16,025 nucleotides of DNA from Collinsella sp. GTDB taxonomy: Bacteria; Actinomycetota; Coriobacteriia; Coriobacteriales; Coriobacteriaceae. Positions 1-5,900 of this stretch are shown in pieces. A model generated the notes under the pieces. It was not told the DNA's origin and made no database searches. It was given only the letters and a program-made list of their open reading frames with translations. The position numbers and the translations under genes are program-made. Location of the stretch: contig JAHYYK010000050.1 of assembly GCA_019425005.1 (NCBI GenBank), positions 1-16,025 on the forward strand, in the 5' to 3' direction. Position 1 is the stretch's first letter. Every line of letters starts with the position of its first letter.

Positions 1-104
1 CATTACTCCGGTCTGAACTATTCGTTGACTGGACAAAATTGGGAGTAATCGACGGGAAGATGCCCGTTAGACACAAAACGGCTCAATCGTGGACGGCTGC
101 GGTT
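1..104. other. Left-edge non-coding stretch with two small inverted repeats
   Basis: I see no gene here. ATTACTCC (2-9) is the reverse complement of GGAGTAAT (42-49), and ACGGG (52-56) can pair with CCCGT (63-67). Neither hairpin has a following T-run, so neither looks like a normal terminator. The stretch may be the edge of an element or 3' region cut by the window start. Confidence 0.4.
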
Positions 105-227
105 CTAAGTGAGTAGACTTTTGGCACTTTGGCGACCAGGCCGTTTTGCAACAAGTCATTTACCTGCGGCTTTATAAAGCAATATGGGTGGTGTGCTCGG
201 CAAGTTCCAAAAAGTCTACTCACTTAG
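105..227 (+). repeat. Long-armed inverted-repeat element, copy 1
   Basis: The left arm (105-124, beginning CTAAGTGAGTAGAC) is the reverse complement of the right arm (207-227, ending GTCTACTCACTTAG) except for one extra A in the right-hand A-run. A second copy in the same orientation lies at 13159-13280. The copies share the outer arms and internal blocks TTTTGC (144-149 here) and TACCTGCGG (161-169), while the rest of the interior differs. The innermost arm bases are GG (123-124) opposite CC (207-208); in the other copy they are GC opposite GC, which keeps pairing. It is non-coding, 131 bp downstream of the rubrerythrin stop and beyond that gene's terminator. It may be a structured RNA or a MITE-like element; strand is set by matching orientation only. 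Confidence 0.85.
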
Positions 228-292
228 TTTTTGACGAGAAGCCGATGCCGAAGGCGGTCCTATTTCAGGGCGTTAACGAGTCCTCGAGACAC

Positions 293-323
293 AAAAAGGC
301 CCGAACCAATACGGTCCGGGCCT
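293..323 (-). terminator. Intrinsic terminator of rubrerythrin
   Basis: Read on the minus strand, an 11-bp stem (297-307 with 313-323, one G-U pair) encloses a 5-base loop and is followed by five T residues (293-297 complement). It sits about 35 bp after the rubrerythrin stop codon and would end that transcript. Confidence 0.85.
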
Positions 324-357
324 CATCGAACTAGAGGTTATGTCTCAAGCGGTTGGC

Positions 358-918
358 TTAGCCAAAGTAGCGCTTCAGCAGGCCGGCGAAAGCCTTGCCG
401 TGGCGGGCCTCGTCGCGAGCCATTTCGTGCACGGTGTCGTGGATGGCATCGAGGCCAGCGGCCTTGGCGCGCTTGGCAAGATCGGTCTTGCCGGCGGTGG
501 CGCCGTTCTCGGCCTCAACGCGCATCTCGAGGTTCTTCTTGGTGGAGTCGGTCACGACCTCGCCCAGAAGCTCGGCGAACTTGGCGGCGTGCTCGGCCTC
601 CTCGTGGGCAGCCTTCTCCCAGTACAGGCCGATCTCGGGATAGCCCTCGCGATGGGCGACGCGAGCCATGGCCAGGTACATGCCGACCTCAGAGCACTCG
701 CCCTCAAAGTTGGCGCGCAGGTCGGCAACGATGTCCTCGGAGACGCCCTCCATCTTGGCGACGCCCACGACGTGCTCGGCAGCCCACTCGAGCTGGCCCT
801 CCTCCTGCTTCAGGAAGCGAGAGCCGGGAACGCCGCACTGGGGGCACTTGAAATCCTCGGGCAGCTGGTCGCCGTCGAACTCTTCCACATAACCGCAAAC
901 GGGGCAAACAAACTTCAT
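358..918 (-). CDS. rbr: Rubrerythrin with N-terminal rubredoxin domain (reverse-type)
   Basis: A 186-residue cytoplasmic non-haem iron protein, probably a peroxide-reducing enzyme protecting an anaerobe from H2O2 or O2. The rubredoxin iron site comes first: CPVCG (Cys5, Cys8) and CPQCG (Cys25, Cys28). The ferritin-like four-helix domain follows (about 40-186), with diiron ligand candidates Glu73/Glu77, the HEEAEH block (105-110) and the RDEARH block (168-173). Classical rubrerythrins carry the rubredoxin at the C-terminus; the inverted order matches the 'reverse rubrerythrins' known from clostridia. The start at 918 is chosen because the rubredoxin domain begins at once and AAGGAT lies just upstream; the 31-residue upstream extension is Arg/Asp-rich and unlike the family. 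It is transcribed alone, divergent from the alcohol dehydrogenase, with its own promoter candidate and terminator. Confidence 0.95.
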   Translation of the reverse strand: MKFVCPVCGYVEEFDGDQLPEDFKCPQCGVPGSRFLKQEEGQLEWAAEHVVGVAKMEGVSEDIVADLRANFEGECSEVGMYLAMARVAHREGYPEIGLYWEKAAHEEAEHAAKFAELLGEVVTDSTKKNLEMRVEAENGATAGKTDLAKRAKAAGLDAIHDTVHEMARDEARHGKAFAGLLKRYFG

Positions 919-954
919 GATTCGATCCTTTCGATCGATGGCGATGGTGCGCTC

Positions 955-983
955 GTCCGGTCCCGTAAGGGCCCTCTCCGGAC
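955..983 (-). other. Hairpin in the rubrerythrin 5' leader
   Basis: GTCCGG (955-960) pairs with CCGGAC (978-983), and a CCC/GGG pairing is nested inside (about 963-971). It would lie in the leader of the rubrerythrin mRNA if transcription starts near 996. No T-run follows, so a role in mRNA stability or translation is more likely than termination. Confidence 0.45.
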
Positions 984-1002
984 GTGCGTCTTGACGAGTT
1001 CT

Positions 1003-1030
1003 ATTATCCATAAATGAGACCGAATGTGAA
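1003..1030 (-). promoter_or_regulatory. rbr: Candidate promoter for rubrerythrin
   Basis: On the minus strand, TTCACA (1030-1025) and GATAAT (1008-1003) are spaced by 16 bp and would start transcription near 996, leaving a leader of about 78 nt. The DNA behind it (1015-1075) is clearly more AT-rich than its surroundings, as is usual for promoters in this GC-rich genome. I see no convincing PerR or Fur box. Confidence 0.45.
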
Positions 1031-1077
1031 GCCTATTAGGAATGATTTTTAATAAAACAATTTAAGCATGTGTAGAT

Positions 1078-1091
1078 GTTGATTGATTAAC
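1078..1091. promoter_or_regulatory. Operator-like 14-mer, copy 1 (GTTGATTGATTAAC)
   Basis: An imperfect palindrome related to GTTGACCAATCAAC at 1142-1155. Both begin GTTGA and end with AAC, and they flank a TACAAT hexamer (1123-1128) upstream of the alcohol dehydrogenase gene. This one is also close behind the rubrerythrin promoter candidate. A transcription-factor site is an inference from symmetry and repetition alone. Confidence 0.35.
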
Positions 1092-1141
1092 GATTGCTAG
1101 ACCTCGTGCGACCTCCGATGAGTACAATCGGTCGAGCAAAT

Positions 1142-1155
1142 GTTGACCAATCAAC
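1142..1155. promoter_or_regulatory. Operator-like 14-mer, copy 2 (GTTGACCAATCAAC)
   Basis: A palindrome with 5-bp arms GTTGA and TCAAC around four bases. It lies immediately before the Shine-Dalgarno sequence (AAGGAG, 1161-1166) of the alcohol dehydrogenase gene and 64 bp from its relative at 1078-1091. A repressor bound here would sit downstream of a start site fired from TACAAT (1123-1128). Confidence 0.4.
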
Positions 1156-1174
1156 AAATGAAGGAGCTTCCTTT

Positions 1175-2395
1175 ATGCATCTAGCCCGCCGCGCCTGGTG
1201 CCGAACGTATCAAACGGTTTTTCGCATCGCATTGCCGGTGCTGCCCTATACCGAGCCACGCATTTTAGAGCACGCTGAGGAAGTGCCCGCAGTGCTTCAA
1301 AAGCGTTCAATACACCATGTTCTTATCGTGACAGATCCCGGCATTGCCCGTCTGGGGCTCACGGCACCGCTCGAGACAGCGCTCGCGTCCAAGGGAATTA
1401 GCGCTGCGGTCTATGCCGAAACACGTGCGAACCCCACGGTCTCAAACGTGGAGGAAGCGGCATCTCTGTATCGAGAGAGCACCTGCCAGGCCATTATCGG
1501 CTTTGGCGGCGGTTCGGCCATGGACTGCGCCAAGGGCGTGGGCGCGCGCATCGCGCAGCCAAAGAAGCCCATCAACAAGATGCGCGGCCTGTTGCGTATC
1601 CATCGTCGCCTGCCGCTGCTCATCGCCGTTCCCACCACGGCGGGCACGGGAAGCGAGGTCACGCTTGCAGCGGTAATTACCGACGACGAGACGCACTACA
1701 AGTATCCCATTAACGACTTTGTGCTGATCCCGCGCTTTGCGGTGCACGACCCCGAGTTTACGCGCGGCCTGCCCGCCTCCATTACGGGGCAAACGGGCAT
1801 GGACGCCCTGACGCATGCCGTCGAGGCCTTTATCGGGCGCAGCACCACGCCCTATACGCGCAAGATGGCGCGCCAGGCGGTGCAGCTCATCCACGACAAT
1901 TTGCTCGAGGCCTATGAGTGCGGTGGCAACATGCGTGCGCGCCGCAATATGCTTTCGGCGGCGTATAAAGCGGGCGTTGCCTTTACGCGCTCTTATGTTG
2001 GATACGTCCATGCCATCGCGCACAGCCTGGGCGGGCGTTACGGGATTCCCCACGGCTTGGCCAACGCCATCATCCTGCCGCACATGCTTCGCGCCTATGG
2101 CGAAGCTGCTGCTCCCAAGCTCGCCGATCTCGCCCGCATGGCCGGCATTGCGCCGGCTAATGCGCTGGACAACGTGGCTGCTGAGGCCTTTATCGATTGG
2201 GTCGACCGCATGAACGCCGCCTTGGGCATACCCAAATATGTGACGGGCATTCGCCGCTCCGATATTCCACAAATGGCGGCCCATGCCGATGCCGAGGCCA
2301 ATCCGCTATACCCCGTTCCGCTTCTAATGGACCGTTTGGAGCTCGAGCGTATGTACGAGGTCGTCGCGGGTGGTATGTTTGAGGGCGAGAATTAG
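1175..2395 (+). CDS. Iron-containing alcohol dehydrogenase
   Basis: A 406-residue member of the group III (iron-type) NAD(P)-dependent alcohol dehydrogenases, interconverting an alcohol and its aldehyde or ketone in the cytoplasm. The nucleotide-binding part holds GGGSAMDCAKG (111-121) and the TTAGTGSE loop (154-161). The C-terminal helical half holds the metal ligands Asp210, His214 (GMDALTHAVEAF), His279 and His293 (IPHGLANA); the 14-residue gap between the last two His matches the FucO pattern. The start at 1175 has AAGGAG at 1161-1166; an upstream in-frame ATG run lacks a ribosome site and family-like sequence. The aldehyde dehydrogenase gene follows after 8 bp, so the pair probably handles one substrate. 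Substrate is not readable; short-chain diols or longer alcohols are both possible. Confidence 0.93.
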   Translation: MHLARRAWCRTYQTVFRIALPVLPYTEPRILEHAEEVPAVLQKRSIHHVLIVTDPGIARLGLTAPLETALASKGISAAVYAETRANPTVSNVEEAASLYRESTCQAIIGFGGGSAMDCAKGVGARIAQPKKPINKMRGLLRIHRRLPLLIAVPTTAGTGSEVTLAAVITDDETHYKYPINDFVLIPRFAVHDPEFTRGLPASITGQTGMDALTHAVEAFIGRSTTPYTRKMARQAVQLIHDNLLEAYECGGNMRARRNMLSAAYKAGVAFTRSYVGYVHAIAHSLGGRYGIPHGLANAIILPHMLRAYGEAAAPKLADLARMAGIAPANALDNVAAEAFIDWVDRMNAALGIPKYVTGIRRSDIPQMAAHADAEANPLYPVPLLMDRLELERMYEVVAGGMFEGEN

Positions 2396-2403
2396 GAGGG
2401 TCC

Positions 2404-3783
2404 ATGAACACCGAGGAAATTGCGCGCATCGTCGGCGATCAGCGCGCCTACTTTAAGACACACGCCACGTTTGATGTCGATGCTCGACGTCGTGCGCTCG
2501 TGAGTTTACGCGATGCGGTGCGGGCCCACGAGGCCGATATTGCCCATGCGCTCAAGACCGATTTGGGAAAGTCGCATGACGAGGCGTATATGTGCGAGAT
2601 CGGCACCTCGCTTTCCGAGATTCGTTATCAGATTGCGCATGTGGCTCGATGGAGTCGCTCGCGCCTGCGTCCGTGTGACCTCGCCAACGCCGTGAGTGTG
2701 TGCAAGACGCAGTCCGTGCCCTATGGCGTCACACTCATCATGGCTCCGTGGAACTACCCGTTTTTGCTAACGCTCGAGCCGCTTGCCGGCGCCCTTGCCG
2801 CGGGCAATACCGTGGTCATCAAGCCGAGTGCCTATGCTCCGGCATCGAGCGCGGTGCTCAGGCAGATTTGCGAGGAAGCATTTGATCCGCGCCTGGTGAC
2901 GGTTGTAGAAGGCGGCCGTGCCGAGAACGAAGCACTGCTCGATGAGTGCTGGGACAAGATTTTCTTTACCGGTAGCGTTCCGGTCGGCAAGCTCGTCATG
3001 GAGCGCGCAAGTAAAAACCTGACGCCCGTGACGCTTGAGCTGGGCGGAAAGAGCCCCTGCATTGTGGATGCCACGGCAAACTTAAAAGTCGCGGCACGGC
3101 GCATCGCCTTTGGTAAATGGCTCAACGTGGGGCAGACCTGCGTGGCGCCCGACTACCTGCTGGTCGATACGCGCGTACACGATGAGCTGTTGGGCCTCAT
3201 CAGGGAGGAGACCCGTCGCATGTTTGGCGAGCATCCGCTCGACAACGAGGATTACGGTCATATCGTCAACGCCAAGCATTTTGCGCGCGTGCGCGGGCTG
3301 ATCGATCCCTATAAGGTTGTGCTTGGAGGTACCGCGCGCGAGTCGTCGCTCAAGATTGAGCCGACGATTCTAGACGGCGTGACCCCCGATGACGCCGTAA
3401 TGCAGGAGGAGATTTTCGGCCCCATCTTGCCGGTGCTGACGTTTGAGAGCCTAGACGAGGCAGAGACGTTTATTGCGGATCGTCCGACGCCGCTAGCTCT
3501 GTATATCTTTAGCCAGGACCATGCGGCTCAGCAACGCTTTGTGCGTTACGTGCCCTTTGGCGGCGGCTGCGTCAACGACACGATCATGCATCTGGCTACG
3601 AGCCATATGGGCTTTGGCGGCATGGGCGCGAGCGGTATGGGGCAGTACCATGGCCGCGAGAGCTTCGATACGTTTAGTCACAAGAAGAGCATCGTGAACA
3701 AGGCAACCTGGCTCGACGTGCCATTCCGCTATGCTCCTTACGCAAGCTGGAAGCACAAGTTCGTGCGCATGTTTGTGCATTAG
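2404..3783 (+). CDS. NAD(P)-dependent aldehyde dehydrogenase, class 3-like
   Basis: A 459-residue aldehyde dehydrogenase that oxidises an aldehyde to the carboxylic acid. The PWNYP motif (115-119, Asn116) and catalytic Glu212 (LELGGKSP) and Cys246 (GQTCVAPD) are all present. The short length, early Cys246 and basic aromatic tail (SWKHKFVRMF) resemble class 3 and fatty-aldehyde dehydrogenases rather than CoA-acylating types. The start at 2404 has GGAGGG directly upstream, overlapping the stop of the alcohol dehydrogenase gene, so the two are translated from one mRNA. Together they could remove a toxic aldehyde or route an alcohol to an acid. A strong terminator follows at 3811, so the operon ends here. 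Confidence 0.95.
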   Translation: MNTEEIARIVGDQRAYFKTHATFDVDARRRALVSLRDAVRAHEADIAHALKTDLGKSHDEAYMCEIGTSLSEIRYQIAHVARWSRSRLRPCDLANAVSVCKTQSVPYGVTLIMAPWNYPFLLTLEPLAGALAAGNTVVIKPSAYAPASSAVLRQICEEAFDPRLVTVVEGGRAENEALLDECWDKIFFTGSVPVGKLVMERASKNLTPVTLELGGKSPCIVDATANLKVAARRIAFGKWLNVGQTCVAPDYLLVDTRVHDELLGLIREETRRMFGEHPLDNEDYGHIVNAKHFARVRGLIDPYKVVLGGTARESSLKIEPTILDGVTPDDAVMQEEIFGPILPVLTFESLDEAETFIADRPTPLALYIFSQDHAAQQRFVRYVPFGGGCVNDTIMHLATSHMGFGGMGASGMGQYHGRESFDTFSHKKSIVNKATWLDVPFRYAPYASWKHKFVRMFVH

Positions 3784-3810
3784 AATCAGATGACATAGGG
3801 ATAAACAAAG

Positions 3811-3845
3811 TGGCCGTCCCCGCGTAAGCGAAGACGGCCATTTCT
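3811..3845 (+). terminator. Intrinsic terminator of the alcohol/aldehyde dehydrogenase operon
   Basis: TGGCCGTC (3811-3818) pairs with GACGGCCA (3833-3840), with an inner CGC/GCG pairing (3821-3823 with 3828-3830) and the run TTTCT after it. It lies 28 bp behind the aldehyde dehydrogenase stop. Confidence 0.8.
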
Positions 3846-3849
3846 CACG

Positions 3850-4029
3850 ATGAAAACGTGTATCGGAGTTGGCAAGACCCGCTGTCACGGGTGCCATCCG
3901 TGTTCCTATCTTATCTGCAAGCGTTCCGTTGCGCAAGCGTTGCGGCAAACGATTGAAAGACACGGACGGGGTGAATTTGTGTCCGCACGAACCCGTAGAC
4001 TTCTCAACTATGTGGTGGATACTCGCTAA
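3850..4029 (+). CDS. Doubtful 59-residue Cys-rich small ORF
   Basis: An open frame from ATG 3850 to TAA 4027 encodes 59 residues. The first 23 contain five Cys (positions 4, 12, 15, 18, 23) in a CHGCHPC setting that could bind a metal; the rest is basic (many Arg). I do not recognise it. Against it: the ATG lies directly after a terminator with no Shine-Dalgarno sequence, AGA and CGA codons occur, and third-position GC appears lower than in neighbouring genes. For it: the Cys spacing, and a stop only 18 bp before the next small gene. It may instead be chance reading of an intergenic region. Confidence 0.22.
   Translation: MKTCIGVGKTRCHGCHPCSYLICKRSVAQALRQTIERHGRGEFVSARTRRLLNYVVDTR
3996..4023 (+). 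promoter_or_regulatory. Candidate promoter for the small acidic/basic protein
   Basis: TAGACT (3996-4001) and GATACT (4018-4023) are 16 bp apart and lie just before the GGAGG ribosome site at 4038-4042. Both hexamers differ from consensus, so this is tentative. Confidence 0.3.
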
Positions 4030-4047
4030 TCGGTGATGGAGGCGGTC

Positions 4048-4227
4048 ATGTTTGATGACGATGACCTGTTCAATCTGGTAGACGATCCGTTTGAGTGGGA
4101 TTCGCTGCTCGATGACGATGAGTTGGAGCAGGACCGCAAAAAGCAAAAGGATAAGAACGCCCGGGGTAAAGGTTCGAATAAAAAGGACAAGCGCCGCCGA
4201 GGTCTGTTCGGTGGGCTCTTTGGGTAA
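4048..4227 (+). CDS. Small protein with acidic N-terminus and Lys/Arg-rich C-terminus
   Basis: A 59-residue hypothetical protein. The first 33 residues are dominated by Asp/Glu with Phe, Leu and Trp (FDDDDLFNLVDD and later DDDELEQD), the next 20 are Lys/Arg-rich, and the chain ends in the repeated GLFGGLFG. I recognise no domain, signal peptide or membrane helix. The charge split suggests an unstructured protein that folds back on itself or binds a partner. The start at 4048 is chosen because GGAGG (4038-4042) stands five bases upstream; ATG 4036 lacks such a site. It lies just upstream of a metallophosphoesterase on the same strand, with a 66-bp gap, so co-transcription is possible. The function is unknown. 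Confidence 0.65.
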   Translation: MFDDDDLFNLVDDPFEWDSLLDDDELEQDRKKQKDKNARGKGSNKKDKRRRGLFGGLFG

Positions 4228-4247
4228 TTGTCGCATCGCTGCGTCTG

Positions 4248-4253
4248 TATACT
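4248..4253 (+). promoter_or_regulatory. Possible -10 element before the phosphoesterase gene
   Basis: TATACT stands about 40 bp before the chosen start codon. The nearest TTG-type hexamer (4228-4233) is only 14 bp away, which is too close for a standard promoter, so the call is weak. Confidence 0.25.
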
Positions 4254-4293
4254 AGACAGGTCTTATACGCGTTGCGAAATGAGGACAGAGACG

Positions 4294-4839
4294 ATGATGT
4301 GGTTTACCGCCGACCTGCACCTGGGCGATACGAATATCCTGCACGACATGGATCGACCGTTTGACTCGGTCGAGGAGATGAACCGCCGTGTCATCGATGC
4401 CATCAACGAGTGCGTGGCTGTGGACGACCGCCTTTATGTCCTGGGAGACTTTACGTATCGATTGCCCATGGTGGAGGCGGTGCGCCTGCGCGAGCGCATC
4501 GAATGTCAGAACGTAACGCTCATCTGCGGTAACCATGACGGCGACTGGGAAGATCCAGACGCGCCGCACATTTGGGATGAGGTGCGCGATTATCTGGAGG
4601 TCGCCCCCGGTTACGCTAAGGGCCATCGCCTGGTAATGAGCCATTACCCCATGCTCAGCTGGAACGGCAAGGCGCGTGGCGCCATCATGTTGCACGGGCA
4701 TATCCACAGCAGGGGAGACCGCACCAACGCGCGCAACCGCGATCGCGAGCGCCCCATCTTTCGCTATGATGTCGGCCTCGATGCCAACGAGTACAAGCCC
4801 GTAAGCCGTGACCAAATCCTAGGCTTCTTTGGACTGTAG
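4294..4839 (+). CDS. Calcineurin-like metallophosphoesterase
   Basis: A 181-residue single-domain cytoplasmic phosphoesterase with the dinuclear metal motifs in the usual order: DLHLGD near the start, GDFTYR, GNHDGDW, a lone His in SHYPMLSWNG, and HGHIHSRGD. These supply the Asp, Asn and His ligands of the fold. The compact size resembles small bacterial phosphodiesterases and phosphatases with no extra domain; the substrate cannot be told. Start: ATG 4294 or 4297 opens directly on the first beta-strand (WFTADLH), with GAGG at 4281-4284; ATG 4279 is the alternative. It lies between the small charged protein and the LicT-type regulator, and a hairpin at 4861 separates it from the latter. Confidence 0.9.
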   Translation: MMWFTADLHLGDTNILHDMDRPFDSVEEMNRRVIDAINECVAVDDRLYVLGDFTYRLPMVEAVRLRERIECQNVTLICGNHDGDWEDPDAPHIWDEVRDYLEVAPGYAKGHRLVMSHYPMLSWNGKARGAIMLHGHIHSRGDRTNARNRDRERPIFRYDVGLDANEYKPVSRDQILGFFGL

Positions 4840-4858
4840 CTGTAAGTGCAGGTAGAAT
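4829..4858 (+). promoter_or_regulatory. licT: Candidate promoter for the antiterminator gene
   Basis: TTGGAC (4829-4834) and TAGAAT (4853-4858) are 18 bp apart. Transcription would begin near 4865, at the start of the hairpin at 4861-4891. The -10 matches five of six consensus bases and the -35 only three. Confidence 0.4.
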
Positions 4859-4860
4859 GA

Positions 4861-4891
4861 ACGCGCCGCGCGGATGGTCTGTGCGGCGCGT
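4861..4891 (+). terminator. GC-rich hairpin between phosphoesterase and antiterminator genes
   Basis: ACGCGCCGC (4861-4869) pairs perfectly with GCGGCGCGT (4883-4891) and is followed by only two more T residues. It could be a weak terminator for the phosphoesterase or, if the promoter at 4829-4858 is used, a hairpin at the very 5' end of the antiterminator mRNA. Confidence 0.5.
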
Positions 4892-4912
4892 TTCAGTAGG
4901 AGCGATGAATCC

Positions 4913-5749
4913 ATGAGGGCTATCCAGCGCATTAACCATAACGCTGCCATCTGCGAAGACGGCGCGGGGCGTCAGCTTATCGCGCTGGGTCGTGGTATCG
5001 GCTTTGGCGATATGTCGCATGAGGTCGACCTGGATGTCATCACGCGTACCTTTTACGGCATTGATTCAAAGTACCTGGCGTTTATCGATGAGGTCGATCC
5101 CGAGGTGCTGGAGTTTTCTGCTCAGCTGGCCGATATCGCGACCGGACAGCTTTCGTACGAATTGAGTCCTAACCTTCCCATTACATTGGCAGACCATATT
5201 CAGTTTGCCATTAAGCGTGCCCGCGAACACATGGTGGTGTCGTTGCCGCTTGAGCGCGATCTTGAGCAGCTGCATCCCATCGAATACCGCTTGGGCGAGC
5301 TGGCTGTTCGCGGTATCCAGAAGAGCTTTCATGTGCGCATGCCCCGAAGCGAGGCCGCGGGCATTGCCATGTCGATTGTCAACGCATCGGTTAAGCCGAG
5401 CGAGCGGCGCGTGCTTGCCGAGCAGCACGAGGAGCGACTGCTCGATATGACGGTCGCGATTATTCAAGAAGAGTTGGGTGTGACGGTCGATCGCTCGTCG
5501 TTCGCCTTTGCCCGCTTTGCCACTCATGTGCGCTATCTGCTCGACCGCGTGGCAAAGAAAGAGCCGATCGATACCGAGAACTCCGGTCTTTACGACGTGC
5601 TCGTGGAGCAGTATCCGGCGGCATCGCGTTGCGCTCACCGTGTCGACGATCTGATTCAAGAGACCTTTGGCGAGCCATTGGCCCAAGAGGAGCTCGTCTA
5701 TCTGATCATGCATGTGAATCGCGTGACTTCTGTCCACTCGGATAAATAG
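4913..5749 (+). CDS. licT: LicT/BglG-family transcription antiterminator
   Basis: A 278-residue RNA-binding antiterminator. Residues 1-56 form the CAT domain, with NHN near the start and GRGIGFG (26-32); two PTS regulation domains follow (PRD1 about 65-170, PRD2 about 171-278). Phosphorylation-site His are visible at 95 (LADHIQFA), 205 (RFATHVRY) and 267 (YLIMHVNR). The site matching LicT His159 reads IAMSIVNA and carries Ser154, so one of the four usual His is missing. The start at 4913 has AGGAG at 4898-4902 and gives the normal family N-terminus; an upstream in-frame ATG does not. The protein should bind the RAT at 5860-5900 and so control the permease gene behind it, and its activity should be set by the phosphorylation state of that permease and HPr. 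Confidence 0.95.
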   Translation: MRAIQRINHNAAICEDGAGRQLIALGRGIGFGDMSHEVDLDVITRTFYGIDSKYLAFIDEVDPEVLEFSAQLADIATGQLSYELSPNLPITLADHIQFAIKRAREHMVVSLPLERDLEQLHPIEYRLGELAVRGIQKSFHVRMPRSEAAGIAMSIVNASVKPSERRVLAEQHEERLLDMTVAIIQEELGVTVDRSSFAFARFATHVRYLLDRVAKKEPIDTENSGLYDVLVEQYPAASRCAHRVDDLIQETFGEPLAQEELVYLIMHVNRVTSVHSDK

Positions 5750-5778
5750 GCTCTCTGGTATTTCCTTTCCGTCATGGC

Positions 5779-5814
5779 GACCGTTCGCGGGTCGTTTGCT
5801 ACCGTTCGTCGGTA
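5779..5814. repeat. Two tandem related 15-bp palindromes
   Basis: GACCGTTCGCGGGTC (5779-5793) and TACCGTTCGTCGGTA (5800-5814) share ACCGTTCG and symmetric ends, and their centres are 21 bp apart, about two helical turns. They lie between the antiterminator stop and the RAT. They may be an operator pair or two small mRNA hairpins; no T-run follows either. Confidence 0.4.
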
Positions 5815-5859
5815 ATCTGAGCCGCAACGAACGCATCTGCCGCATATACTCGCCGTGTG

Positions 5860-5900
5860 TTGGGTGTTACTCACGGCGCAGCTCCGAGAGGCACTACCGA
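5860..5900 (+). promoter_or_regulatory. Ribonucleic antiterminator (RAT) bound by the LicT-type protein
   Basis: The RNA can fold with UUGG (5860-5863) to CCGA (5897-5900), GUG (5864-5866) to CAC (5892-5894) and CUC (5870-5872) to GAG (5886-5888). Between these helices lie the internal loops UUA/AGG and G/UA. The left strand GGGTGTTACTC and right strand GAGAGGCACTACC fit the layout of known SacY/LicT RAT sites (GTTACT on the left, AGGCA on the right). Its right half is the left half of the terminator that follows, so the two structures exclude each other. Confidence 0.87.

Noticed and set aside
105..227. CRISPR-like or insertion-sequence reading of the repeats
   Set aside because: There are only two distant copies with unlike interiors, no spacer pattern and no transposase gene in the window.
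146..334. 62-residue plus-strand open frame near the left edge
   Set aside because: It lies across repeat copy 1 and the rubrerythrin terminator and has no ribosome site.
340..1017. Long plus-strand open frame opposite rubrerythrin
   Set aside because: It is the antisense shadow of a GC-rich gene with clear rubrerythrin motifs on the other strand.
1015..1045. PerR or Fur box in the AT-rich DNA behind rubrerythrin
   Set aside because: No 7-1-7 type palindrome with an acceptable match is present.
3493..4236. 247-residue minus-strand open frame covering the aldehyde dehydrogenase end and the small genes
   Set aside because: It runs through a terminator and the antisense of a certain gene, and shows no domain.
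4905..4916. Four-codon mini-frame (ATG AAT CCA TGA) overlapping the antiterminator start
   Set aside because: It is only two bases from the ribosome site, too close to be translated, and probably arises by chance.
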